A stretch of DNA of 39,759 nucleotides from a bacterium (GTDB lineage Bacteria > Cyanobacteriota > Vampirovibrionia > Gastranaerophilales > Gastranaerophilaceae): NCBI GenBank assembly GCA_017433195.1, contig JAFRHR010000031.1, positions 1-39,759 of the forward strand. The letters run 5' to 3'. The position numbers and the translations under genes were made by a program. This document shows, piece by piece, positions 27,301 through 33,978 of this stretch (the stretch's first letter is position 1; each line of letters starts with the position of its first letter). The notes beneath the pieces were generated by a model. It saw nothing but the letters and a program-made list of their open reading frames with translations, was not told the origin of the DNA and did no database searches.

Positions 27301-28709
27301 TATTTTATTAATTGTTCTATATTAAAAATTCTTCCTTCGTTTTCAATACTTTTTACAGAAGAAATAGCATAACCGTCTTTGTCATAATAGTTTTTTATAG
27401 TGATTGCATCCTGTGCCACATCGTTTTCATCTAAATTATAATTTATGACGAGGTCTTTGTAAGATTTGCCTGCTCTTGGAACAAATTCTAATTTAGAAAC
27501 AGATGTATCATTAAATTTTATAATGTCATTACCTATGCCTGAAGTAATAGTGTCGAAGCCATCTCCCATGTTGAATACGAATGTGTTTGTTCCTGCTTCT
27601 CCGTATAACTGATCATCTCCAAGCCCGCCTGTAATTGTATCGTCTCCGGTTCCGCCTTTTAGTGTGTCATTATATTGAGATCCTATGACGAGATCATTAC
27701 CTGCCATACTGTTTATTGTTACACCTGCATTTGTCTTTGTGCCTTTAGCGTTAGCCGGTTTAACTAACTCACTTGCGTTTATATTGTCAGCAACGGCTGT
27801 ACCTGTATATTTTGTATTTATTTTTTGCGGAGATAACTGAAAATAATTTGCGGCATTAACTTCACCCAATACAGCTTCTTCTAAAACATTTATTTCTTTA
27901 GCTCCGTTTATTATTTTAAAAGTTGCACCCAAATCTTTTGATAGGTAATTTTTAATAGTAATTGTGCCTTCTTTTGTAGTAATTAGCAAATCACTTTTGT
28001 TTTTAACGGGTTTTGAAAATTCAAGTTTTTCGTTTTCAAGGTCTCCGTCAAATACTATTGTAAGGTTTTCGCCTTTTGTTAAAATAACGGTGTCATCACC
28101 AAAATTATCAGTTCTGTAGTATATTTTATTATTTCCGATGCCGCCTATAATTACGTCATTATTTCCTGATGCGATTATGGTATCATCTCCGTCAACCCCT
28201 TTTATGTTATCAATATATTTGCTTCCGTAAATACTGTCATCTCCAACCTTTCCGTCTATTTTTACGGTTATTTTTTTAGAAGTATTAGCGTCATATGCGC
28301 GTAAATCAATTACATCATCAAGTATAGAACCGTTAACAGCTGTTCCTTTTTGCGGTTCTGTAATAGGCCCGATTTTTGGAAGTGTAGCATCAGCCAATTC
28401 CCCTGCTTCGTGTGTGCATATGACTGTTCGAGTGGTTTTTCGCGTTGATTTATTTTTTGTTTCAGTGTATACAATGACAGGTAATTTTTGAATATCTTTA
28501 AAGTTCACAAAGGTTAAAAGAGTTTGTGTGTTATTATTAAGTATTACGGATAAAGTGCTTCCCGTTGCACTTGCAGTTTTTATAAGTGAGTTTAAGCTCT
28601 TTGTCCCAAAAAGCAGGTTTGTATCTTTGATTTCTATTTTTGTCACTCCGTTAAGGCTATAACTTTTTCTAAGTTTGCCTGTATCAATTTTTAGTATTTT
28701 TTCTGCCAT
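24393..28709 (-). CDS. Giant RTX-type calcium-binding repeat protein (probable type I secretion substrate)
   Basis: A 1438-residue acidic protein built of RTX nonapeptide-like repeats (GGxGxDxxx, for example GDDTITGGLGDDQLYG at about 356-371), interleaved with at least six copies of an 'xLVIxY...ITIKNYF'-type motif that matches the HCBP-related domain of haemolysin-type proteins. There is no N-terminal signal peptide; RTX proteins normally leave through type I secretion using an uncleaved C-terminal signal, and the last 100 residues here are non-repetitive. Two regions, about residues 491-700 and 1058-1280, are clearly related internal copies. A low-complexity Asp/Gly/Pro/Ser linker (about 1006-1036) lies between them. 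No enzymatic domain was seen, so surface layer, adhesion or biofilm roles are possible. No HlyB/HlyD/TolC genes are adjacent. GGAG lies 6 nt before the ATG. Confidence 0.9.
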   Translation of the reverse strand: MAEKILKIDTGKLRKSYSLNGVTKIEIKDTNLLFGTKSLNSLIKTASATGSTLSVILNNNTQTLLTFVNFKDIQKLPVIVYTETKNKSTRKTTRTVICTHEAGELADATLPKIGPITEPQKGTAVNGSILDDVIDLRAYDANTSKKITVKIDGKVGDDSIYGSKYIDNIKGVDGDDTIIASGNNDVIIGGIGNNKIYYRTDNFGDDTVILTKGENLTIVFDGDLENEKLEFSKPVKNKSDLLITTKEGTITIKNYLSKDLGATFKIINGAKEINVLEEAVLGEVNAANYFQLSPQKINTKYTGTAVADNINASELVKPANAKGTKTNAGVTINSMAGNDLVIGSQYNDTLKGGTGDDTITGGLGDDQLYGEAGTNTFVFNMGDGFDTITSGIGNDIIKFNDTSVSKLEFVPRAGKSYKDLVINYNLDENDVAQDAITIKNYYDKDGYAISSVKSIENEGRIFNIEQLIKYEGRIIDSKAALIESTHSEGNIIIANGSIAQTVNGGSGKDIIYASNSTQECIIDAGDGDDVIYGSNVARETGEDKYYTGSGDNIVYAGNSGITHIYLGNGDDSVYTSPESPTYIYIDGESAGGKDKIYWQGNNSTKLFFTNNTDDDIVFTRAIDSNNLVIRYRDNKNYVMIKDYFLEGNEAMATSFYIIAPGAEEKTLDVAIDEKGGVKTYIEGITGTEGNDYIYATEKSEVINAYGGNDYIDPQGGNDTITAGSGNDFIRKGNGDKTIYANSGNNRINLGTGNNVVYMGTGSDTVHSGIGNNTIIFKNLNTKNIQNITTYDNGNDTYKYGGGQDKQDRLLMAESLSDLVIDRREEDAVLYRGINYDEQIRRNVTIQNYNNYNAIADDLIVVTPEEESNLFNISTILGDNTKTEAQILNTGRGYDDIYTGFGDDTIIVGLGENTIHMYIAEEGNNNTFTRYQSDHNDTFVLEDNLNFNNIAFLKNGDDLLVGYTGDLENNTVNIVNYFKNKDLNDQHIIFKIDNNIKCLGDLYQELEPPADDDDPSGGDDSPGGNENPGGNSGDDESSNMVHIITSADADVRGTEENDIITAYGKIRQEIRAYDGDDIVYVSNNLYSNLVLTHAGDDTIHGSDTARIDGPDIYYTGPGNNTVYAGNNNPKIYLGYNNDTVHTSTSLLSSTDIYIDCSDPNPNIAKNGGRDTIYWKGCGHTNIIFENNSYSDMSFTRSSSTGSDLVLRYRNQNYITFKNYFKKVEENIGDCIFIQDTTSATTISISEALAEKGYEIYSGNYAYYGTTGADTINGTSGADLLYGKGNDTLNGKNGNDTYIVSSLNNSTTISDTGGTDTLNIKDNHANIKALFNVQKDGTFADGQNKLYIVNNTAYNEWTLSGDAPTSGIKINNFDVIEKIYSTDNYKLNNLNQLKESVAAWLTDANGGLGYDDVQAALTSGDANIGDLIAIFDNASWEQQV
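24870..25535 (-). repeat. Internal duplication in the RTX gene, downstream copy
   Basis: Encodes about residues 1058-1280, a block that repeats the order of motifs in 26610-27235: degenerate RTX, an 'xxYYTGxGxNxVYAGN' stretch, 'IYLGxxxDxVxTS', 'DxIYWxG', 'LVxRYRxxNY', a 'KxYF' segment and a terminal 'GTxGxDxI' RTX run. The copies are clearly divergent at protein level. Boundaries are approximate. Confidence 0.7.
26610..27235 (-). repeat. Internal duplication in the RTX gene, upstream copy
   Basis: Encodes about residues 491-700 and is collinear with the block at 24870-25535. Shared landmarks include YYTGSGDNIVYAGN versus YYTGPGNNTVYAGN, and LVIRYRDNKNY versus LVLRYRNQNY. Boundaries are approximate. 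Confidence 0.7.
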
Positions 28710-28871
28710 GGGTATCTCCTGAACTAAGATAGATTCATATTTTACTTTTATCTATAAAACTGAACAAAAAAAAATTTGCTAGTTTATATTTTAATTAAAT
28801 AATTATTTTTTTTTCATTATCAATATAGCATAAAACGGTAGACGTGGTCTCCTATATAAGTACGGTTTTTA
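28710..28871. other. AT-rich gap between the RTX gene and rpe, with a predicted RTX promoter
   Basis: On the minus strand TTGTTC (28767-28762), a 17-nt spacer and TAAAAT (28744-28739) precede the RTX start by about 30 nt; the -35 box is weak. Beyond lie runs of nine A or T residues and a more GC-rich patch (28835-28860) with a short AGAC/GTCT dyad, but no convincing terminator for rpe. Confidence 0.4.
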
Positions 28872-29522
28872 TTAGTCTCTCAGGCTTTTTATAGCCTGAA
28901 CTCTGTCGGGGTTTTTAAAAATGTAACTTCCTGCAACAAGTGAGTTTGCCCCAAGAGATGTACAAATTTTTGAAGTTGCGTTATTAATTCCTCCGTCAAC
29001 CTGAATTATAAGTTCGGGTTTTGCAATTTTTCGGATTTCCGGGATTTTCATAGATGTATAGTGAATAAATTCCTGCCCGCCAAAGCCGGGTTCAACAGTC
29101 ATAATCAAGAATAAATCAAGTTCAGAGTTCGGCAGTTCATCGACAAATCTCAGGTGGCTTGTTTTGGGTTTTATAGACATGCCCGCTTTTATTCCGAAAG
29201 ATTTAATATAAGAAATAACTTCTTTATAAGTATCTTCGCACGCTTCATAGTGAAAAGTAATTATGTCGGCTCCTGCTTCAACAAAAGGTTTTACATAAAA
29301 CTTAGGATCGTCAATCATTAAATGAACATCAAGCGGTAATTTTGTGATTTTTTTGATAGATTTTACAACCGGAACACCAATTGTTATGTTCGGGACAAAA
29401 TGCCCGTCCATAACATCAATATGTAGCCAATCTGCTCCTGCTTCTTCAACTGACTTGATTTCTCTCTCTAAATTTGCAAAATCAGCCGAAAGTATTGATG
29501 GTGAAATGATTATGTTATCCAT
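28872..29522 (-). CDS. rpe: Ribulose-phosphate 3-epimerase
   Basis: Interconverts ribulose-5-phosphate and xylulose-5-phosphate in the pentose phosphate pathway. A 216-residue TIM barrel of normal length with SPSILSADFANL (7-18), the signature HIDVMDGHFVPNITIG (34-49), VHLMIDDP, and the C-terminal VDGGINNAT. The catalytic Asp residues lie in the DVMDG and VDGG motifs. No Shine-Dalgarno sequence precedes the ATG; a good -35/-10 pair ends 6 nt upstream, implying a leaderless mRNA. Confidence 0.96.
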   Translation of the reverse strand: MDNIIISPSILSADFANLEREIKSVEEAGADWLHIDVMDGHFVPNITIGVPVVKSIKKITKLPLDVHLMIDDPKFYVKPFVEAGADIITFHYEACEDTYKEVISYIKSFGIKAGMSIKPKTSHLRFVDELPNSELDLFLIMTVEPGFGGQEFIHYTSMKIPEIRKIAKPELIIQVDGGINNATSKICTSLGANSLVAGSYIFKNPDRVQAIKSLRD

Positions 29523-29528
29523 ATAAGT

Positions 29529-29557
29529 ATTCTATAAGTTTCATAAAAAATAGTCAA
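29529..29557 (-). promoter_or_regulatory. Predicted rpe promoter, leaderless type
   Basis: On the minus strand TTGACT (29557-29552), a 17-nt spacer and TAGAAT (29534-29529) are followed by 6 nt and the rpe ATG. Both boxes match consensus at 5 of 6 positions, so the transcript is expected to start on or within a base of the start codon. Confidence 0.68.
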
Positions 29558-29579
29558 TTTTGTTATCCAAACCGGAATA

Positions 29580-29597
29580 TTGTAAAAAATTGTAAAT
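29580..29597. promoter_or_regulatory. Paired TTGTAA box upstream of the 73-residue protein gene
   Basis: TTGTAA (29580) and TTGTAAAT (29590) are direct repeats exactly 10 bp apart, 92 nt before the ATG at 29689. The same pairing occurs at 33892-33909 and, with one change, at 14258-14273. This may be an activator site; no factor is known. Confidence 0.35.
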
Positions 29598-29688
29598 TTA
29601 TGAGGGGAAAATTATTAAAAAATTTTTTTTCACGTTTTAGCATATTTGTGGGTTTACTTAAAATTAAAGAAAAGATAGGAGTCTCAAA

Positions 29689-29910
29689 ATGATAGGTATT
29701 AATTCAATTGTTAATTCAAATGCAATTCAGTTTAAAGCTAAAGCATCAACTGTTGATGCACAAACTGCAAAAATTGAAGAAAGAATGAATAAATTATTCG
29801 GTGTAAATCTTGATACATTTACAAGAGTAATTACCGAAAAACAAAATGAACAAGCTTGGCAAGAAAGAATGGCTGAAATTGATGATCCAAATTGGGATCC
29901 TTCGATATAG
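29689..29910 (+). CDS. Small hypothetical protein with N-terminal F-K-A motif
   Basis: A 73-residue protein of unknown function. Residues 1-18 (MIGINSIVNSNAIQFKAK) are polar and Asn-rich and end in FKAK, a pattern resembling the N-termini of the proteins starting at 33979 and 37559. The rest is a charged amphipathic helix ending DDPNWDPSI, with no signal peptide. AGGAG lies 8 nt before the ATG, so it is clearly expressed as a gene. It stands alone, between divergent rpe and its own-promoter neighbour kdsA, with a paired TTGTAA box upstream. Confidence 0.75.
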   Translation: MIGINSIVNSNAIQFKAKASTVDAQTAKIEERMNKLFGVNLDTFTRVITEKQNEQAWQERMAEIDDPNWDPSI

Positions 29911-29932
29911 TTTGAATTAATTGTCTTTAAAC

Positions 29933-29960
29933 TTGTCTAATTGCTTTTTTCTTATATAAT
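29933..29960 (+). promoter_or_regulatory. Predicted kdsA promoter, leaderless type
   Basis: TTGTCT (29933-29938), a 16-nt spacer and a perfect TATAAT (29955-29960) lie 6 nt before the kdsA ATG. A start at the usual distance falls on the A of the ATG. Confidence 0.65.
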
Positions 29961-29966
29961 TGTTCT

Positions 29967-30767
29967 ATGGAAAATTTCAAATTAGACACAACAAAATTAA
30001 CCATATTAGCAGGCCCATGTGTTATTGAGTCTGCTAATGTCGTTTTTAAAACTGCAGAAGAATTAAAAAAAATCTGTGCTGATTTAGATATCAATTTTGT
30101 GTTCAAATCTTCTTTTGATAAGGCAAATAGAACATCAATTGATTCTTTCAGAGGTCCGGGGTTAGAAGATGGTTTAAAAATTTTAGCTGAGGTAAAAGAA
30201 AAATTTGAAGTTCCTATAGTTACGGATATTCATTTGCCCGAACAGGCAAAACCTGTTTCGGAAGTTGCTGATATAATTCAGATTCCTGCATTTTTATGCA
30301 GACAGACTGATATTTTGGTTGCAGCTGCAAAAACAGGTAAATATGTAAACATTAAAAAAGGTCAGTTCCTCGCACCTCAGCAGATGAAATCTCTGATTAA
30401 AAAAGTTGAGGACAGCGGAAATAAAAAAATAATGCTGACTGAGAGAGGAACAACTTTCGGGTATAACAATTTGGTTGTTGATTTCAGATCAATTGCAATA
30501 ATGAAAGAGTTTGGTTATCCTGTTGTGTTTGATGCTACTCACAGTGTCCAGATGCCGGGTTCAAACGGTACATCAACAGGAGGGGACAGACGTTTTGTAC
30601 CGATGCTTGCAAAAGCAGCTATGACATGCGGAGCTGATGTTTTATTCTTTGAAATTCATCCTGACCCTGATAATGCGCTTTGTGACGGAGCAAATATGAT
30701 AGCACTTTCTTCTGCAAGAAAATTATTTGAAGAATGCAAAATGCTTTTTGAGGTTGCAAGAAAATGA
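29967..30767 (+). CDS. kdsA: 3-deoxy-8-phosphooctulonate (Kdo8P) synthase, metal-dependent type
   Basis: Condenses phosphoenolpyruvate and arabinose-5-phosphate to Kdo-8-phosphate, the precursor of the inner-core sugar of LPS, so the organism should have an LPS-type outer membrane. The 266-residue barrel has GPCVIES (16-22), [26 protein letters not shown] and [10 protein letters not shown]. Cys18 in GPC is the metal-ligand position of the metal-dependent class (as in Aquifex), where the E. coli type has Asn. No Shine-Dalgarno sequence is present; see the promoter 6 nt upstream. The stop overlaps the next start by 4 nt (ATGA), so the downstream hydrolase is coupled to it. Confidence 0.96.
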   Translation: MENFKLDTTKLTILAGPCVIESANVVFKTAEELKKICADLDINFVFKSSFDKANRTSIDSFRGPGLEDGLKILAEVKEKFEVPIVTDIHLPEQAKPVSEVADIIQIPAFLCRQTDILVAAAKTGKYVNIKKGQFLAPQQMKSLIKKVEDSGNKKIMLTERGTTFGYNNLVVDFRSIAIMKEFGYPVVFDATHSVQMPGSNGTSTGGDRRFVPMLAKAAMTCGADVLFFEIHPDPDNALCDGANMIALSSARKLFEECKMLFEVARK

Positions 30768-31381
30768 TTTTAAAACATTTTGTGCAGGGAGCTTTGGCAA
30801 ATAACAATTATCTTTTGATAGATGAGACTTCAAAAGAGGCTGTTTTGATTGACTGTACCGATTACAATCCCGAGATAAAAATGGAACTCGATGTCTATAA
30901 GGCAAAACTAAAATACATTTTGCTGACGCACGGACATTTTGATCATATTTTAGGAGTTGAAAATACAAAGAAAAATATTGGAGGTGAAATTGTAGCACCT
31001 CTTGCCGATAAAGAATTAATTAATCATGTGGATACTTTTTTGTATGCCTACGGGGTAGAAAATGTTAAAGTGCCCCATATTGACAGATATATTACTGGTG
31101 AGGACAGTTTATCTTTCGGCGATATTCAGATAAAAGTTTTGGACCTGCCGGGACACACTGAAGGTGGTTTGGGTTACGTAATTGAAGATAAATTATTTTC
31201 AGGTGATACAATATTTAAAGAAAGTGTAGGGCGTACTGATTTGCCCGGCGGTAGTTTTGAAAAACTTAAAGACAGTATAGAGACAAAAGTTTTTACACTT
31301 CCGGAGGACTACACAATATATCCGGGACACGGACCGTTTTCTACGGTAAAACATGAAAAAGAAAACAACAGATTTATGTAG
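30764..31381 (+). CDS. Metallo-beta-lactamase-fold hydrolase (glyoxalase II-like)
   Basis: A 205-residue cytoplasmic hydrolase of the MBL superfamily, closest by eye to the YcbL/GloB-like thioesterase group. Metal ligands are visible: THGHFDH (55-61), the His in LPGHTEGG (about 129-136), the Asp in FSGDTIF and the His in YPGHGP near the C-terminus. GRTDLPGG is also typical of this group. The substrate is not readable; hydroxyacylglutathione-like thioesters are one option. It overlaps kdsA by 4 nt and precedes pheS by 8 nt, so the three form one operon. Confidence 0.88.
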   Translation: MILKHFVQGALANNNYLLIDETSKEAVLIDCTDYNPEIKMELDVYKAKLKYILLTHGHFDHILGVENTKKNIGGEIVAPLADKELINHVDTFLYAYGVENVKVPHIDRYITGEDSLSFGDIQIKVLDLPGHTEGGLGYVIEDKLFSGDTIFKESVGRTDLPGGSFEKLKDSIETKVFTLPEDYTIYPGHGPFSTVKHEKENNRFM

Positions 31382-31389
31382 AGGTTAAT

Positions 31390-32424
31390 ATGAAGGTAAA
31401 ATTAGAAGAAATATATAATTCAGCTGTAAAAGAGTTAGAAAATGTTAAATCTATAGAAAATATAGAAGAGTTAAAACTTAAATACCTTAGCAGAAAAGGT
31501 GAACTTAATTCTATTAAAAAAGGTTTGAAAGATTTATCAGATGAAGATAAGAGAATTGTCGGCGCTTATGCGAATGAGATTTCTCAAAAACTCGAAAATG
31601 CAGTAAGTCAAAAATATGACGTTTTATATGCAGAAGAACTCAACAGTAAGTTAAAATCCGAAAAAATAGATATAACTCTGACAGGAAAATCTTTACCGAA
31701 AGGAAAAATTCATCCTTTGACTTCTACAACAAAAGAAATTGTATCAATTTTGCAGAGTTTGGGCTTTTCGCTTGTTGCGGATTCTGATTCTCCTGAAATA
31801 GAAACAGAATACTACAATTTTGATATGCTTAATGTTCCGAAAGACCACCCGGCAAGAGATATGCAGGATACATTCTATACAAATCTTGCCTCAAATGTAG
31901 TTTTAAGAAGCCAGACATCAGGTGCACAAATTCACGTTATGGAAAATCAGAAGCCTCCTATTCGTGTAATTGCACCGGGCAGAGTTTACAGAAACGAAAA
32001 TATTAACGCAAGAAAAAATAACTTCTTCCATCAGATAGAAGGACTTTATGTTGATAAAGATATAACTTTGGCTGATTTAAAAGGCGTTCTTAATGAGTTT
32101 ATAAGAATATATTTTGGCTCGGCAAGACCGACAAGATACAGAAGCAGCTTCTTCCCGTTTACTGAACCGTCAGTTGAAATTGATGTTCAGTGTGCAATGT
32201 GTGGCGGAAAAGGCTGCAGAACATGTTCTAATACAGGCTGGCTTGAAGTTCTCGGCGCAGGCATGGTCGATGTGAATGTCCTTAAAGGTGCAGGAATTGA
32301 TCCTGAAATATATTCGGGCTTTGCTTTTGGTATGGGCGTAGAAAGACTTGCCATGCTGAAATATGCAATTGACGATATCAGATTGTTCTACAATAACGAC
32401 AGAAGATTTTTGGAACAATTCTAA
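31390..32424 (+). CDS. pheS: Phenylalanyl-tRNA synthetase, alpha subunit
   Basis: The catalytic alpha subunit that charges tRNA-Phe. The 344-residue product has the N-terminal coiled coil (1-90), then class II core motifs: KDHPARDMQDTFYT, RVYRNENINARKNNFFHQIE (motif 2), the cysteine-containing CAMCGGKGC insertion, WLEVLGAGMVDVNVL and FGMGVERLAML (motif 3). GAGG sits 5 nt before the ATG. The beta-subunit gene pheT usually follows, but here the next gene is a convergent phage-type repressor overlapping by 4 nt, so pheT must be elsewhere. The repressor may mark an insertion that separated the pair. Confidence 0.96.
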   Translation: MKVKLEEIYNSAVKELENVKSIENIEELKLKYLSRKGELNSIKKGLKDLSDEDKRIVGAYANEISQKLENAVSQKYDVLYAEELNSKLKSEKIDITLTGKSLPKGKIHPLTSTTKEIVSILQSLGFSLVADSDSPEIETEYYNFDMLNVPKDHPARDMQDTFYTNLASNVVLRSQTSGAQIHVMENQKPPIRVIAPGRVYRNENINARKNNFFHQIEGLYVDKDITLADLKGVLNEFIRIYFGSARPTRYRSSFFPFTEPSVEIDVQCAMCGGKGCRTCSNTGWLEVLGAGMVDVNVLKGAGIDPEIYSGFAFGMGVERLAMLKYAIDDIRLFYNNDRRFLEQF

Positions 32425-33041
32425 AAACCGCTTCTGATAATTCCCGAAACTTTACCTATTATCATAAGATTTTGTAAATCTTTTGATGATATTATTTTTG
32501 TGCTGTATTCGGGGTTGTCTGATTTTACGATTACTTCATCAATGTTTTTTGAAAGTCTTTTAACAAAAAGTTCGTTTTTGTAGCAGAAGACATAAATTTT
32601 ATTATCTTCAATTTGTTCAAAATCACTGTGACGGATAATCAATTTGTCATTAGGATAAATTGATGGGGACATACTGTCGCCTTTTGCATTTATCAATGAA
32701 TAAGTACAATCGGAAGAGTATTCGCTTATTATTTCTTTGGGCAGTAATATCGGATATTTTTCTTCAGAAAAAGAAACTGTTCCCAAACCGCAGCTTACAA
32801 AAACATCAGGATAATAATTGGCAAAAAAGGTGTTTTGCGGCTGAACATATGAAGGAATATCGAGTTTAATATTAAAAAATTTTTCTATTTTTTGAATTTC
32901 TGAAACAGTAACTTCACTTCCGTTTTTAATTCGGTTACTTACAGTTTGTCGGGTGATCCCCAGACTTTCAGCGAGGACTGTCTGATTTACGGACATACCG
33001 TTTTGTTTTGTGATTATTTCAAGAACTTCCCCTAATTTCAT
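32421..33041 (-). CDS. Phage-like repressor, XRE-type HTH fused to LexA/CI-type S24 peptidase domain
   Basis: A 206-residue transcription repressor. Residues 1-60 are a Cro/CI-type helix-turn-helix (QTVLAESLGITRQTVSNRIK, 20-39). The C-terminal half is the S24 self-cleaving domain with catalytic Ser123 (KGDSMSPSI) and Lys161 (LFVKRLS). A Cys-Gly pair at 84-85 (VSCGLG) lies 39 residues before the Ser and fits the scissile bond used by CI and LexA relatives, so DNA damage may inactivate the repressor through RecA. AAGGA lies 5 nt before the ATG. It is divergent from a phage replication-type gene, with two operator-like dyads between them. No other phage genes are close, so this is a remnant, satellite or co-opted switch. 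Confidence 0.9.
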   Translation of the reverse strand: MKLGEVLEIITKQNGMSVNQTVLAESLGITRQTVSNRIKNGSEVTVSEIQKIEKFFNIKLDIPSYVQPQNTFFANYYPDVFVSCGLGTVSFSEEKYPILLPKEIISEYSSDCTYSLINAKGDSMSPSIYPNDKLIIRHSDFEQIEDNKIYVFCYKNELFVKRLSKNIDEVIVKSDNPEYSTKIISSKDLQNLMIIGKVSGIIRSGF

Positions 33042-33050
33042 ATCATCCTT

Positions 33051-33069
33051 TTGTAAATTTGTATTACAA
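33051..33069. promoter_or_regulatory. Operator-like dyad O1
   Basis: TTGTAA and TTACAA form a 6-bp dyad around a 7-nt centre, 10 bp before the repressor start. It overlaps a TAATAC box on the minus strand that could be the repressor's own -10, suggesting autorepression. Its centre is 30 bp from that of O2. Confidence 0.55.
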
Positions 33070-33072
33070 TGT

Positions 33073-33101
33073 TTGACAGTTGTAAAATATTATCTTACAA
33101 T
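33073..33101 (+). promoter_or_regulatory. Strong promoter of the divergent gene with embedded operator O2
   Basis: TTGACA (33073-33078), a 17-nt spacer and TACAAT (33096-33101) form a near-consensus promoter. TTGTAA (33080-33085) and TTACAA (33095-33100) make a dyad like O1 with a 9-nt centre, covering the spacer and most of the -10 box. Repressor bound there would block RNA polymerase. The 5' leader of about 76 nt holds two small dyads (TGTCA/TGACA and AGTC/GACT) and a strong GGAGGAG site. Confidence 0.7.
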
Positions 33102-33183
33102 TAGTTATTATATGTCAATTATTTACTGACATTTAAACACGACAAAATTTTTTAGTCAAGCGACTGTCACAAATGGAGGAGAT

Positions 33184-33762
33184 ATGCAATTTTTTAAGGA
33201 TAAGAGAATTACTATGCTTTTTAAAGAGTATTCTTATGTCGGACTCGGAGTTTATGTCCTGATTTTAAAAGAGTTACAAAAGGGTAAAGTGAGCATTGAT
33301 TACATAAGTGTAATTTCAAAAGAAAACGGGCTTTCTGAAGAGTTTATAAAATCGCTTATTGATGATTGTTGTGAAAAATTCAAAACAAAAGAGAGGGGAA
33401 GTCTGATTACAAAAGACGAAAATTATTTCTGGAGTGATGAAATTTTAAAAGAAAAAATGAAACAGGAAAAGTCGAAGCAAATGAGCAGTTTTTACGGTAA
33501 AAAGGGCGGACGACCAAAGTATGAAGTAAAAAATAATTATGTTACAAATCCTGTTAATTTAACTCCTGAGCAGGTTAAAAGTTTAAAAAATAAATTCGGA
33601 GAAAATGTAATAGAGAAAAGCATAGAAATTTTTACGGAATATATTCAAAAGAATAAAAAATTAAAAGAGAAATCTCATTATTGGTATTTCAGGAAAGACG
33701 GATGGCTGATAAATACTGCAATTAAAGAATTAGAACAAGATTCAAAATATACATCCCCATAA
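33184..33762 (+). CDS. Phage replication-type protein (Lin1244/Lin1753, DUF4373-like N-terminus)
   Basis: A 192-residue protein. The N-terminal half (FFKDKRITMLFKEYSYVGLG, YVLILKELQKG) resembles the winged-helix region of phage replisome-organiser and Lin1244/Lin1753 proteins. A basic glycine-containing linker (YGKKGGRPKYE) follows. The C-terminal part has the LTPEQVKSLKNKFGE...SHYWYFRKDGWL pattern found at the end of such initiators. It probably binds DNA to start replication of a small phage or plasmid-like element, but no origin, helicase loader or integrase is nearby. The strong GGAGGAG site and a repressor-controlled promoter suggest induction after DNA damage. An intrinsic terminator follows 33 nt after the stop. 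Confidence 0.68.
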   Translation: MQFFKDKRITMLFKEYSYVGLGVYVLILKELQKGKVSIDYISVISKENGLSEEFIKSLIDDCCEKFKTKERGSLITKDENYFWSDEILKEKMKQEKSKQMSSFYGKKGGRPKYEVKNNYVTNPVNLTPEQVKSLKNKFGENVIEKSIEIFTEYIQKNKKLKEKSHYWYFRKDGWLINTAIKELEQDSKYTSP

Positions 33763-33795
33763 ATTGATTTATACACTATTAACCGTTTAATTTAT

Positions 33796-33831
33796 GAGTT
33801 TTAAAATTTAGTTTTTAAAACTCTTTTTTTT
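33796..33831 (+). terminator. Intrinsic terminator closing the phage-like switch
   Basis: GAGTTTTAAAA (33796-33806) pairs perfectly with TTTTAAAACTC (33813-33823), followed by eight T residues. Confidence 0.9.
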
Positions 33832-33856
33832 AGCTCAAAATCAGTAAAAATGATAT

Positions 33857-33909
33857 CCTTAAAAAGTGTAATCTGTACGTCTTTTAAGGGATTGTAACAA
33901 ATTGTAAAT
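33857..33909. promoter_or_regulatory. Dyad and paired TTGTAA box upstream of the 33979 cassette
   Basis: CCTTAAAA (33857-33864) and TTTTAAGG (33882-33889) form an 8-bp dyad. Two bases beyond it, TTGTAA (33892) and TTGTAAAT (33902) repeat directly with 10-bp spacing, as upstream of 29689. A TATATA stretch near 33953 could be the -10 box. The gene starts 70 nt past the paired box. Confidence 0.4.
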
Positions 33910-33978
33910 AATTGCTTTTTTTAAGGCAAAAATATTTTTTTTTAAGTCTTTTTCTATATATAGGTTTCGGGAATAGCT

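Noticed and set aside
28836-28862. Possible hairpin or riboswitch between rpe and the RTX gene
   Set aside because: The two ACGGT stretches are direct rather than inverted, and the AGAC/GTCT dyad is only 4 bp; no stable structure is evident.
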